Position numbers and translations under genes: made by a program. A model generated the notes under the pieces. That model saw only the letters and a list, made by a program, of their open reading frames with translations. It made no database searches and had not been told where the DNA came from. From positions 51,194,884 through 51,258,883 of the forward strand of contig NW_026262712.1 in the NCBI RefSeq assembly GCF_021869535.1: 64,000 nt of DNA, read 5' to 3'. Positions 9,754 to 21,116 of this stretch are shown here, piece by piece (positions within the stretch are counted from its first letter, which is position 1; every line of letters starts with the position of its first letter). Source of the stretch: Mytilus californianus. Its lineage: Eukaryota > Mollusca > Bivalvia > Mytilida > Mytilidae.

Positions 9754-10440
9754 TGGACCTTCTGCTCAGCCATTAGAACACCACAGGGTATGATACAACA
9801 ATTAGAACAATAAAATGTGATAAGTGTGACTCAAATGACTGTTGATGTGTAAAATGCTTGTTATTATTTATTCTTGTTATTGATATTCTTATCATGTCAT
9901 TGTTATGGTTATAAATATATAAACATCGAAACGAGCTTATGTGTCTTATATGAATTTGTTTCAAACCTTGATTTTACAAGGTAAAAAAACCCAACATACA
10001 TACCCTTGTTTTTCATTGAATTTTCACAGAAATAAACATTTATAAAAACAAACAAAAACAAAGCTACAAAAAAATGTTGAAAACATTTGAAGACCCATAA
10101 ACTTTTCAAATGTGACTGTCCTTGTATATCAATAGTAGAAAAAATCTATGAGATTCGCCATCTTTTACTATTTGTCAGTTTTTATCTCCCCTGTCAGATT
10201 ATTGTAGAGTTTACGGGTGTGTTTTGGACATGACAAAGAATGGTGATATCATGTATTCTGAAAGTATTACCTCACACGTGTTTAACTGCCTACGTGCACC
10301 ATTTGCTTATGAATTCAATTAAAAATTCAATTTTTAGACTCTGAACTAATATTATGTAAAAGGATTGTGATAACATGTATGAACTAAAGCAAATTGCGTT
10401 TTAAATACTTCTTTGAAATCTATGAAAAAAGCTGAAAAGG
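9754..10440 (+). other. 3' flank of copy 2, duplicated from unit 1
   Basis: The stretch is non-coding. It aligns with 2150-2807, including the former C-terminal codons of copy 1 (ccattagaacaccacag), which here lie beyond the premature stop. Confidence 0.6.
9809..9814 (+). terminator. Possible polyadenylation signal of homeobox copy 2
   Basis: AATAAA lies 56 bases after the stop. The signal used by copies 1 and 3 is altered here to gttataaatat (near 9908-9918), so 3'-end formation may differ in this copy. Confidence 0.4.
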
Positions 10441-10885
10441 GAGATGTGCGGTATACGTCAATAGCGTTTTGAACAATATATGTGGGGTATACGTCAATTA
10501 CGTTTATGAACAAACAGAAATTTGTTGTATACCTCAATAAATCTAAAAACAAAAGTTGAAAAGGATATGTGGGTATACGTCAATAGTGTTCATGAACAAA
10601 AAGAATTGTGCGGTATACGTCAATAACGTTTATAAATAAAAGAAGTTGTGGGTTATGAACAAAATTAATGTGGGGTGTACGTCAATAACGTTTATAAATA
10701 AAAGTAGATGTGGGGTGTACGTCAATAAGGTTTATGAACAAACGGAGATGTGGGGTGTACGTCAATAAGGTTTATGAACAAAAGGACATGTGGGGTGTAC
10801 GTCAATAAGGTTTATGAACAAAAGGAGACGTGGGGTGTACGTCAATACCGTTTATGAACAAGAGGAGATGGGTAGACGTCAATAA

Positions 10886-11398
10886 TTCTTATATGATTTG
10901 CATATTAGAGAATACGTTGATATGATTGGTTGAGAGGACTTCCGGTAGTTGTTATTTTTCGATAGACGACGTTGACCGAACTTCTTTTCGTAACCAATGT
11001 AAACAAGATGGCGGCGATAATGACAATCTGGATCGACGTTAACAAAATTTATTTTCAATTCGCGTTAATAGGTCTTAATATTTAAATTAAATAATAAACA
11101 CAAAACATTCGTTTCAATGATAATAAGAGTTTTTGTAGTTTTTTTTTATCAGATTGCAAATTTCATGGAGTACATATTTTTGCGTTAACCAACAAATATA
11201 TTCATGCGCCAGGCCTATTCAATGACACAAATATACAATTTACGTGTGATAGAGGTTACGAGTGTGAAAAAATAAATTCCTTATCTCCAATTTTAAAGAA
11301 TTATAAGGATTAAACGCCTTTTCAAAAGGAATTTATTGGTGTATAAACTGTGCCAAGTCACTCACAAACATATCATAAAAGGCGTTAAATCCTATAAT
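10886..11398. mobile_element. Insertion in the satellite with a hairpin end and promoter-like motifs
   Basis: About 510 bases of non-satellite DNA lie here. Its right part holds a hairpin: attataaggattaaacgcc (from 11300) pairs with ggcgttaaatcctataat (to 11398). Its left part clusters ATTGG (near 10938), acttccgg (ETS core), a second CCAAT (near 10994) and AAGATGGCGGC (11005-11015, a match to the YY1 consensus). No coding capacity is seen. It is probably a non-autonomous element. Confidence 0.5.
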
Positions 11399-11715
11399 AA
11401 CGTTTATGAACAAGAGGACATGTGGGGTATACGTCAATAACGTTAATGAACAAAAGGAGATGTGGGGTTTATGTCAATAACGTTTATTAACAAAGGGAGA
11501 TGTGTGGAATTCATCAATAAGGTTTATGAACAAAAGGATATGTGAGGTATACGTCAATACTGTTTATAAACACAAAGAGATGTGGGGTATATGACAATCA
11601 GGTTTATGAACAAAAGGATTTGTGTGAAAAACGTCAATAACGTTTAAGAAAAAAGGAAATGTGGGGTATGCGTCAAAAACGTTTATGAACAAAAGAAGAT
11701 GTGGGTTATGCGTCA

Positions 11716-12025
11716 ATAATTTAATTTTGGATGTAACGCGTTTTCTGATTGGCTGACGTTGTTTTGTTTATCAGCTCATAGACATAATTTTGTCATGAGA
11801 CCGTGACGTCATCGACGTTTTTTCTTGGTTTACTCCGGTTTAAAATGGAATTTAGAAATAAATTATAAGGAATGACTGCAATATTTTTTCTGTCTATTCG
11901 AAATAACATAAAAAATGTGGTGCACACTTTAAAATAACCCGCTACGCGGGTTATTCAGTGTGCACCACATTTTTGATGTTATTTCTTCATAGACAGAAAA
12001 AGTATTACAGTCATTCCTTATATAA
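11716..12025. mobile_element. Foldback element with a 157-bp palindrome
   Basis: Positions 11865-12021 form a long imperfect palindrome. The outer arms are ataaggaatgactg / cagtcattccttat, followed by atgtggtgcacact / agtgtgcaccacat, and the centre is aataacccgctacgcgggtt. Upstream are ATTGG (11748) and a perfect TGACGTCA (11804-11811). It lies between satellite blocks and is probably a foldback-type element. Confidence 0.65.
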
Positions 12026-12104
12026 CGTTTATGAACAAAAGGAAATGTGTGATATATATGTCAATTACGTTTATGAACAAAAGGAGATGAGTGATATATA
12101 GAGA

Positions 12105-12236
12105 ATATCATATGGCTTTTTCAATATCACTTCCGTATCAACCCGAGACACCAATATAATCCCAAGAGCTCTGCTCGAGGGATTATATTGGTTGAGGGTT
12201 GATACGGTGTGTGATATTGAAAAAGCCATATCATAT
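12105..12236. repeat. 132-bp hairpin
   Basis: The left arm atatggctttttcaatatca pairs with tgatattgaaaaagccatat on the right; inside, ccaatataatccc pairs with gggattatattgg around a short loop (aagagctctgctcga). Stem identity is high, so insertion may be recent. Confidence 0.8.
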
Positions 12237-12284
12237 ACACTTTATTATATACATATACCTCACGTAGATGCTTTTTATGTGACA

Positions 12285-12410
12285 TGACGTCATACAGGTA
12301 AGGAGGTTTGAAATGAAGTCATACAGATTATAGGTTTGACATGACGTCATACAGATTATGGGATTGATAAATCCTTTGCAACAGTGACTGTAATCGATGA
12401 CGTGACGTCA
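12285..12410. promoter_or_regulatory. Cluster of perfect CRE palindromes
   Basis: Three copies of TGACGTCA (12285-12292, 12342-12349, 12403-12410) and one near match (TGAAGTCA, 12314-12321) each lie in a repeated context of the form tgacgtcatacag, spaced 28-61 bases apart. TGACGTCA is the classic CREB/ATF site. The cluster may simply be a local tandem repeat; binding is not shown. Confidence 0.5.
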
Positions 12411-12771
12411 TACAGATTAAAGGTGTGATAAAGCCTTTTCAACCGTGCTGATATCGATATCATCACGGGTGGCTGATACAGCACGCTTGGCAATTATTGT
12501 ATTACACATTCAATTTATCTGTATTTACTACTAAGTATATAATAAACGTCAATAACGTTTAACAAAAAAAGGAATTGTGTGGTATATATATCAATAACGT
12601 TTATAAACAAAAGGAGACATGGGGTTTTGAACAGATGTATCATATAAAGGAGGGTGGCGAAAAAATATTGATTCCATGGGAAACCCTGATGGTATAAAAG
12701 AGAGGCAGAAATTACCAAAGGGCCATCAGAAACCATAAGCGAAGAAAAACTGACAGCACCATGGCAAAATA

Positions 12772-14120
12772 GAACAAGAGGCTCTAAAGAGCCTGTGTCG
12801 CTCACCTTGGTCTATGTGCATATTCAACAAAGGACATCTCCAACATTGTAGACGAGAATAGAATTCATGACAAAAATCTGTTTTGTTGATCTTGTATTGC
12901 TGATCATTTAGTCTGTTTAGTTTCTCTCCATTTTCTTTAGTTTTTGCTCAAAACACAAAACAGGGTAAAAAAAATCCTCATTTATTTGTCTTGCTGATCA
13001 TTCTTGCAATTTAAAGTTTCTCTTTATTTTATTTTATAGTTTTCAAGATAATAGGCAATAATGAAAAAAAAGGTAAAATTTGTCATTTAAGGGCAATAAC
13101 TCCTATAAGAAGTTGTCTGACAGTTTTGACGTATAAGGACAATTGGTAAAGCACAACATTCTGAATATTTTCACTCCTGTCAGATTTTCTCTATTCATAA
13201 CGGTTTTCAAAATAATAGACAAAACTTGCATTTTACCCTATGTTCTATTTTAAGCCATATCGGTCATATTGGTTGGCAAGCCGGTTCATCAGACACACTT
13301 TTTGAAGTAGATACCCCTATAATGATGGTGGCCAAGTTTGGTTAAATTTGTCTCAGTAGTTTCCGAGGAGAAGATTTTTGTAAAAGTTAACAGACAATGG
13401 GCAATCGTCATTAAAGGGCAATAACTCCATTAAGGAGTTGTCGCAAGATTTCCTCCATTCCATCTTTATTGTAGATCCTGTTTTGCTGATCATTTTTGCT
13501 AAGTTAAGTTTCTATCTATCTATTATAATTTTGAAGATATAAGGCAAAAACGCAAAAAAATGGTAAAAATCATCATCAAAGAGCAATAACTCTAAGAAGG
13601 TGTCAACTGACGATTTCGACCAGGTTGACTTATTTGTACAACTTGTCGTGCTGATCATTCTTGCAATTTAATGTTTCTCTTTATCTATTATTGTTTTCAA
13701 GATAGAAGGCAAAAATGAAAAAAAAAATGGTAACATTTGTCTTTTTAGGGCAATAACTCCTATATGAAGTCGTCTGAAAGTTTTGACGTATATGGACAAT
13801 TAGTAGTGCTCAACATTCTAAACTTTTTTGTTCATGTCAGATTTTATCTATTCATAACGGTTTTCAAAATAATAGACAAAACTTGTATTTTGCCCCTATG
13901 TTCTATTTTTAGTCATGTCGGCCATCTTGGTTAGCAGGCGGGGTCATCGCACACATTTTTTTAAAAACTGGATACCCCAATGATGATTATGGCTAAGTTT
14001 GGTTAAATTTGTCCCAGTAGTTTCAGAGGAGAAGATTTTTGAAAAAATTAACGGACGATGACGATGACGGACGCCAAGTGATGAGAAAAGCTCACTTGGC
14101 CAATTGGGCCAGGTTAGCTA
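12772..14120 (+). mobile_element. 1.35-kb interspersed repeat (gctctaaagagcc...gctcacttggcc family)
   Basis: It starts at about gaggctctaaagagcctgtg and ends with gatgagaaaagctcacttgg then ccaattgggccaggttagct. Internal runs of 'gggcaataactcc' recur three or four times, so part of it is itself repetitive. The same family occurs at 27685-29712 (plus), 23436-23815 (minus, partial) and 31245-31740 (diverged). It sits within a 28-bp tandem repeat (aactgacagc..catggcaaaa) present on both sides, which marks the insertion. No protein is encoded. Confidence 0.8.
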
Positions 14121-14232
14121 AAAACTAACAGCATCATGGCAAAATAGAAAAACTGACAGCCTCATGGCAAAATAGAAAAACTGACAGCGTCATGGCAAAA
14201 TAGGAAAAAACTAACAGCACCATGGCAAAAAG
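14121..14232. repeat. 28-bp tandem repeat at the insertion point
   Basis: Four copies of a unit containing aactgacagc and catggcaaaatag lie here, with a fifth at about 12746-12771 on the other side of the 1.35-kb element. Confidence 0.85.
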
Positions 14233-14692
14233 ATGACAATACAACTAAAAGTACACTCAAAATTCACATAAAACTAAAGATTAAGCAACACGAACCCATC
14301 AAACATTGGGGTCGAACATAAGTGCTGTGGGAGGGTAAGCAGCGTTCCCGTTTCACTAACGATACACCATGATGGCGTCTGTAAAAGTTACGAACGGATA
14401 ACTTTAGCTTTACCACTACGAATCCTTGGTTCAATACCTTCCTTTTAAGCAGCATCTTCGCCTTGAAAGAAAACGCAAGCTCTTGACTATTGTATCACAT
14501 GAAAGATATGTTATACTCCATAGGTTGCTGCAGAGAAATGGAAATTTTGTTAACAATATGAAAGTGGATCGAAATCAATTATTGTGTCATAAAATTTAAT
14601 ATCAACGGGCTCTCATCGTCAATTTTTAAAGTTATGAAGCAGACTTAACAGTATCTGTGGTACCCTTATTTCAAGCTTGATGGGTAGTTCAA
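14233..14692. repeat. Duplicated tail of homeobox unit 2, part 1
   Basis: Matches 5178-5450 of unit 1 (tcaataccttcctttaagc, ctcttgactattgtatca). Non-coding. Confidence 0.65.
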
Positions 14693-14855
14693 TCACCATG
14701 GTAAAAACAAACTTTGAATACCTGTGTTTAATTAAAAAAAAAAATATAAAACATCATCTCCCATAAATCAATTATACACATGAGTAAGAAGGCATCAGCC
14801 CATCTACTAGTACACAATTAAAATGAGCATATCGGTATCAAAAAATGATTATTAA

Positions 14856-17800
14856 AGGGAAAATTCGCGATTTTTTACTTATCATCTTATCATGTTCATA
14901 ATACCATTAAAAACATATTCACCAAGTTTTATCTGGATATGAAAACTAATAAAGAAGAAAATTGGGAATTATTAATTCTATTTATTCAAACTTCCTGACT
15001 TATGTGACGTAGTTTAAGTCTTTTTGCATGCCGGGAGTGGATTAATCTCATTTAAAGTTTTGTTCGTTAATCATCTAATAACGCGATTTAAAGCGCATCA
15101 ACGACTTTTGGTGTAGCTATTAACCAACTAACAATTCAGAAAGAAAAGTGATCAGCCGTGCATTTTTTTAAATTAAAATTTACGATTTATATTTTAAGGA
15201 TTTCTGATATGATTATAGTAATAAAAGCAAATCATACAATCGAATTTTTTATGATTTTTTTTTCGACGGATATGTGGAACAACATATATAACTGATAGTA
15301 TAATAGAAATTCACGTTTGTATTCTCCCCTATTACTTCAGTCGAGGATTTGTCTTACTATACAAATCCTTGCTTCAGTCTAGTACTGTGTAAATACAATG
15401 CATGTGTATTATGCTGACACCACCTGGTAAAGGCGTGGTTAAATTCACGGTAATTAAAAGATTAGCATTATGTAATTTTAATCCTTTGATCTTCACTAGA
15501 GTGGTGTTTGTCCTCAAGGGTTCACCGTTGCAGGTATGAGACAGATTTTTTTTTAATTATTAAAGGAGGAATATGGTGGCAAAATACCTTAATCGCCGTT
15601 ATATATATATTTTTTTAACATTTGGCATTTGCTCAGTTTTTAAATAAATAGGTGAGTATTTTGTTGTAACATCGAAATTCTGAATCACTTTCAATAAAAT
15701 AATTATATAAATATTATAAATGGCCCACGAAAACGAGCGTATAAATCCAAACAGTACTATTTTAAAGTATCATCGGTAACCTTGAATATTTAAATGTGCA
15801 GAGAAAATTATCAGTTACGAAAATATAGTTTTGTCGTCCAAAGCGATCTTCATTTACCTAATCAGGAATGCCCTTATTAAAATATTATAAATCTCACAAC
15901 GTATTTATATAATTCTTAAGCTATTTGACCAACGATGTTTAAAAAAATTAACAGAATCAATCTAACGTCAACTTTCCTTTTTTAAATGGAGACAGAACGG
16001 CGAAATCAATTTTCAATGTGCTTGATATCTTGTACCTTTGTAAGACTTATCATTCATTCATAAACCCACTCTAAACCAGAGACATATATACGTCTGTTTA
16101 AACTGACAAGAAAACTCCTAAAGCGGACAAGCAGTATATTCTGTAAATTTCTGAGATTTAATACAAAGAAATAAAAAAAATCCCGAAATTAATTTGATCC
16201 TGGAAAATATTCACATCCTCATTCGGTCTGAAAAAAAGATACGAATTTTGTATACAGAACATGCAGAAGTGTGAATATTATAAAACCTAATTGTTATATC
16301 AGAAACCATTAAAAATATGAACATGTATACGTAAGACCTCATGGGACGTCACCTAATCACATTCAGGTAATATACAAGTAGCTCTGTTATACCCGGAAAT
16401 GTCAAGGTTAATCATAGATAGATAGACATGACCTCAGACCACCACCACCACCCCCCCCCCCCCCCCACCCCCCAAAATCGAGGAACAGTATATCTTACAA
16501 TGTGTATATTCCTGCAAACATAAAAAAAAATGAGAAAAAAGAAAGAGATGAACGGTAAGTCACATCAGATTCAGATATTTATATAGTTGCTTGTCGTTAA
16601 ATAGAGATCTAGTGTATACATGTCTCTGCGCTAACTTATAAAAATAAAAGGAAATAATAAACTTGTAATAGATTTATGATGAATACTTTGCAACTGCGAC
16701 ACCCCTTTTTATCACAGCGTACATGCATGCATTTAAATGACTGTCCGTTATGCGATTAAGAATGACAATCGTACGTACAATCCTATAGTTCATGGTGAGT
16801 CCTTTTCTATCAGAAATGCGACTTTTCGTATTTATATTTTCTCTTATATTACCGGTACTGTCATTTAATATCTAATGCATAAGTGCAATATTAAGAGTGG
16901 TTAAATCCCTTACAAGCTAACTAAATAAATTAATCAACCCTCTAGCTGACCAGACGTTAATACAACTACCATCAGTCTATCCGGAGTGAAGTTTCTTTAT
17001 TTCTTCAAATAGGCTTTTGGGGATCATTAGTGCACGTCCAGTGGCATATATATATAACATGCATGTCGGACCAGGAAAATGTGATGATAACGAATTTCTT
17101 AAACTGTTCGAAATAATCTTATTGAAATATAAATCTGTGATTTTACTATGTCTATAGCTTCGATTCACCAAAGCAAGTTAGATATCGACCTGTATTTAAA
17201 TCAGATTGGTTCTGGATGTTTCTCTCGTATATTCAATATACTTGTATGATATCAGTTCTATTTTGCGACTGTCCATAGTTCCCTATAAACCTTCCATCTA
17301 GGCGTGTAAACCAATGATCGACAAGTGCCGCACATTTTGTTAAATCAATATTTGTATGTTTCAAAATGTCCATAATTATTGACAACGAGTATATACTTAC
17401 ATTTTCCCCAATTTACCCTTGGAAAATGTGTTAATAGATTTTTATTTCATCAAATCTTTTTTTTTTTAATTATTTAAATTTTCATAAATATCATTCTTTA
17501 CACCAAAAATGTTATTTATAAACAAGCGTATGAGTTTAGCAATGACTAGTATATCACTATCGGATACGCTAGACAAAGTTGTATATTACACCTGATAGAT
17601 TCAAAATGGAAGTTACATGTTATCGGCCGTGTACACTGATCAATACCCCCAGAAAAAAAGTGATGCACGAACTTGTTTTATGTAATTGTGTAATAACAGT
17701 TTTAAAGCCCGACAGGAAATCGCTTGAATACCTGTACGTGTCACCTCACAATACCTCTGGGAACAATTCCTTTAGCCATTCTGGTGATCAGATAAGGGAA

Positions 17801-18385
17801 GGTCCGAATTTATTTAAAAAAGTTTATTACATAAAACAATTATGAACAAACTAGATTTTCAAAAACAATTTTACACGGAACACTTATTTATGACTTTGAA
17901 CTTTGACTTTTTAACAAATTTCAATTTCTTGTTTAAAATACTTCGTAAACAAAAGTTTCAAAACGACAGACCATACTATTAGTACTAGTTATTTAAAAAA
18001 TAATATATATAAAATTACATTTTCCGTATCAAGTTAGTTAGGAAAGGTTGCACAACCATGTCTATCATAATCTTTTTTGTGACCCGGGAAACTGTTTATG
18101 CTTTCCTTGTCGGATAAAACAACCGTACGCTTGACAAGATATCGACACTTAATTACGGCTACGTTAGGTTATTGCTTGTTTTGGTCCTTTGTGGTTTATA
18201 GATATATCGTGGTCAATATTCGGGGAGGATGTCAAAATGGCCGCATGTGGAGAATTGATACTCTAAATTTAAAATCGATGGTGATCTCTTAACTTGCAGA
18301 ATAAAACTTTAATATCTATGAATTTGTGCTTTTTTATACATAATGAACAGAATATGAATTTTTCATTTTTTTGCGAAGTTTCCCT
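14856..18385. mobile_element. 3.5-kb TTAA-flanked element with short inverted ends
   Basis: TTAA at 14852-14855 is followed by AGGGAAAATTCGC; the other end reads GCGAAGTTTCCCT followed by TTAA at 18386-18389. This gives a 13-bp terminal inverted repeat with one mismatch and a duplicated TTAA. The unit-1 tail lacks this block, so the insertion post-dates the duplication, or unit 1 lost it. No transposase is visible; the longest open frames (under 90 codons) are unrecognisable. It is likely a non-autonomous DNA transposon using TTAA targets. A related end lies at 62750-62910. Confidence 0.65.
16438..16473. repeat. CCA/poly-C tract
   Basis: Short (CCA)n run passing into poly-C inside the 3.5-kb element. 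Confidence 0.95.
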
Positions 18386-18429
18386 TTAAAAACATCTTAG
18401 TTCAGTACACATAATAGACAATCAGTAAT

Positions 18430-19070
18430 TTAATGATAAAGAATAAGGCAATGTTGGAGTGAGTTATTGTTACAGATATATCTATAAAAGGTTTAGAAAC
18501 TTCTTATATAAAATACATTCTAAAATATTTGCACATCGAATCCAGAGATTCCAGAAAAATTTACTGCATACACTAAAGGTACGTGATTGTTTCCTTCCCT
18601 TTACCAAAAAAAAACAAAAAAACAACCCAAAACAAGAAAAGAAAGAAAAAAAAAAACAAACAACCGTTCCCTACCCCCTCCCCCCCCCCCCCCCCCCAAA
18701 AAAAAAAAAACGAACCAAACAAAAACCAAAGAAAACCAATAATAGAAATAAACCTTTTTTTTTTTTTAGAAATCTTACTTTTTTTTGTGTATTTTACTGA
18801 TAACTGGACGTTTTGTATAAAAATAAGGAGACGTTGACAACTTTCAAACAAGAGACCAAATGATGTAGACGCTACAATGTATAGTAAACATTTAGATACA
18901 GTCTGCGGTTTATGAATAAAGTGTTTTAGGAAAGAATAACTTTGTCAAAATTACACGAAATAGTACGAAACTTGGACAAAAGCTTCTAAATGATAAAAAA
19001 TATAGCATCTGAAGATAAAGGTTTAGATTTTTTTTTTAACTTTTACGTATTTTACGGATAAATGTACTAA
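18430..19070. repeat. Duplicated tail of homeobox unit 2, part 2
   Basis: Positions 18440-18610 match 5465-5640 of unit 1. A poly-A/poly-C low-complexity tract follows (18605-18770), which creates open frames on both strands that are not genes. The part after 18780 leads into the unit-3 upstream region. Confidence 0.65.
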
Positions 19071-20194
19071 GTTTAAGAAAGTCAGCATTTAAACTTTTAC
19101 ACTGGTCCTACAGCTTTTCAGACGAGACAGACGGTTCTCCGTAACTCTTTACGACGAAACAATATTATTAACTTATCATAAAAAAACCATGTTCAATATC
19201 TTTTTTTAATTGAGTAAAATTACATGCAGCATGAAAGATCAAAATTAAAGACATCATTAAAAACTTGAAAACAACCGAAGTTTTTACAATTAAATGATAG
19301 TCGAAGGATTTGTTAAAATAGATTATTATACGTTTTGAAATATGGTATAAAAAAAAACCTTCAATCGTTGAAAGAATTTATTCTGCCAAAGACTAAAATA
19401 AATTCCTTCCCCAAAAAATAAAATAAAACAAACGGGTGTTTACGTTGCACGTCTATACAAATTTTAAACGTAATGGAGAGATGTCAATTCACAAAAACGA
19501 CCAAAAATGTATATATATTTTGTTCTCAAAAAGTTTGTTCGCATTTCAGAGAGGTGCCTTACTATAATCTGTCATTTCTCTCTCTCTCTCTATAATCCTG
19601 GAAAGAGGAAAACTACATGTAGCATACAGTGCGTTTCCGATAACCACATCTTAATAAACATAATTATAACTACATGACTAGTTTTTTTGTGAAAAAAAAA
19701 ATGAATAGAGGTTTAGATATGATATACATCTCTGTGCATTTTCATTCAGTTTGTTATCATCGGTGGTTTAATCAAATTGAAATCTTCATTGATGAATTTC
19801 ATTAGTTAATTGGCTAATTGGTGTTTCTAAATAGAGCGCTTAGCTTGGGTGACGACACGTTTAAAAAGGTGTCATCTAAGTATTGTCAAAGCGATTATAA
19901 CAATTACGAAGCAATGAAGATATTAATTAATCATATTAATTACATTAAAACATTATACTAAGCAATGGCATCGGCAATCAACGTTGCTCAACTTGGTAAA
20001 TCGAGAGACAAATAGATTTTCATGGCTAATTATTAAAATGTATCTGAATACAATAGAAGCTAATATTGTTTTGATAGGTATTTTGTTAACGCGATGAGTG
20101 TTCTTCACAACCAGGTATAAATACTGCCCATGACACTGTTTGCTCATTATCAAGTTATCTATCAACAACTCACATTTGACAACATTCTCTCAAC
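19071..20194 (+). promoter_or_regulatory. Upstream flank and core promoter of homeobox copy 3
   Basis: The flank matches 7891-9009. The promoter has TATAAATA at 20116-20123, the initiator-like TCATTA with A at 20146 (30 bases later) and TAATTA at 20027-20032. The inverted repeat before the TATA box is changed to tgttcttcacaacc, so that element is lost or altered in this copy only. Confidence 0.7.
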
Positions 20195-21013
20195 ATGGCT
20201 CATGGCACTGTGCAAAAACAAACTAAGATGTCCTTCAGCATCGACGAGCTTGCTAAGAGTAGTAGAGGTACCAGTGAAGACCAGAATAAACATGTCGGTA
20301 ACATATACGCTACATTCCAGAGCATCGTCAATTTTCAGCATGATAATACGCCAGTGAAGTTACAAGCCACTGTTCAACCAATGACCAGTACTCCTATTTC
20401 GCTGCCGCTAGCCAATCCCAAAGTGGAGAAACAACTTAAAAGGAAAAGAGAAGACGACTCAATTTTCTCAGCCTATAGCAGTCTTGAATCATCTGAGACC
20501 AAATCAACTGACAGTCTTTCGTCAATCTCAGATGACTCTACAGATATTAGAAACAAACCAAGTAAAAAGGCAAGATGTATGTTTACGTCAAAACAGATAA
20601 CAGAATTAGAACAATGTTTCCTAACTAACAGGTTTCTACCAGTTGAAGACAGACCAATGCTGGCCAAAAGACTGAAGCTCAGTCAACAACAAGTTAAAAC
20701 ATGGTTCCAGAATCGTCGAATGAAAGAAAAACGCCTACAAAAATTTGGAACAGCAGAATGGCAGAAGATGGCGAAAGGTACACACGTTTCTACGACAGCA
20801 CAGTTTCTCCATGAGACCGGTTGTCATCCCCATACACTTCCTGGATATATAAACTACCAGCACCAGTACCCAGGATCACCAACAACACAGATTTATGATC
20901 CGATGTCACTCATGTATGGATACGGACTGATGTCGCCCGTCATTTACCCAGAGTACAGCCAACAGGTTTATAATGGACTTTCTCCTCAGCTAGTAGAACA
21001 CCACAGAGTATGA
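20195..21013 (+). CDS. Vent-like homeobox transcription factor, copy 3
   Basis: This 272-residue paralogue is collinear with copy 1 and has the full C-terminus (YNGLSPQLVEHHRV). The homeodomain (123-182) differs from copy 1 at only two positions (I28V and Q59L). Differences concentrate outside it: the N-terminal ten residues, the stretch just after the homeodomain (FGTAEWQKMAKGTHVSTTAQF, with one or two residues deleted) and the C-terminal third. FSIDELAKSSR is unchanged. A conserved DNA-binding domain with looser flanks is what selection on a working gene would leave. No intron is seen. Confidence 0.87.
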   Translation: MAHGTVQKQTKMSFSIDELAKSSRGTSEDQNKHVGNIYATFQSIVNFQHDNTPVKLQATVQPMTSTPISLPLANPKVEKQLKRKREDDSIFSAYSSLESSETKSTDSLSSISDDSTDIRNKPSKKARCMFTSKQITELEQCFLTNRFLPVEDRPMLAKRLKLSQQQVKTWFQNRRMKEKRLQKFGTAEWQKMAKGTHVSTTAQFLHETGCHPHTLPGYINYQHQYPGSPTTQIYDPMSLMYGYGLMSPVIYPEYSQQVYNGLSPQLVEHHRV

Positions 21014-21110
21014 TGATACAACAATAACTGACTTAACGACTGTTGATGTGTAAAATGCTTGTTTTTATTTATTTTTGTTATAGATATTCTTAAAATGTTA
21101 TTGTTATGGT

Positions 21111-21116
21111 AATAAA
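21111..21116 (+). terminator. Polyadenylation signal of homeobox copy 3
   Basis: AATAAA lies 98 bases after the stop, in the same sequence context as for copy 1. Confidence 0.6.

Larger units (their letters stand above)
10441..12640. repeat. 40-bp satellite array of unit 2, broken by insertions
   Basis: Blocks of the same 40-bp satellite occur at about 10441-10885, 11399-11715, 12022-12095 and 12541-12640. The units are more diverged than in unit 1. The gaps are filled by separate elements listed below. The four blocks together hold roughly 25 units. No array follows homeobox copy 3. Confidence 0.9.

Noticed and set aside
18459-18851. Overlapping frames rich in K, N and P on both strands
   Set aside because: They come from poly-A and poly-C tracts.
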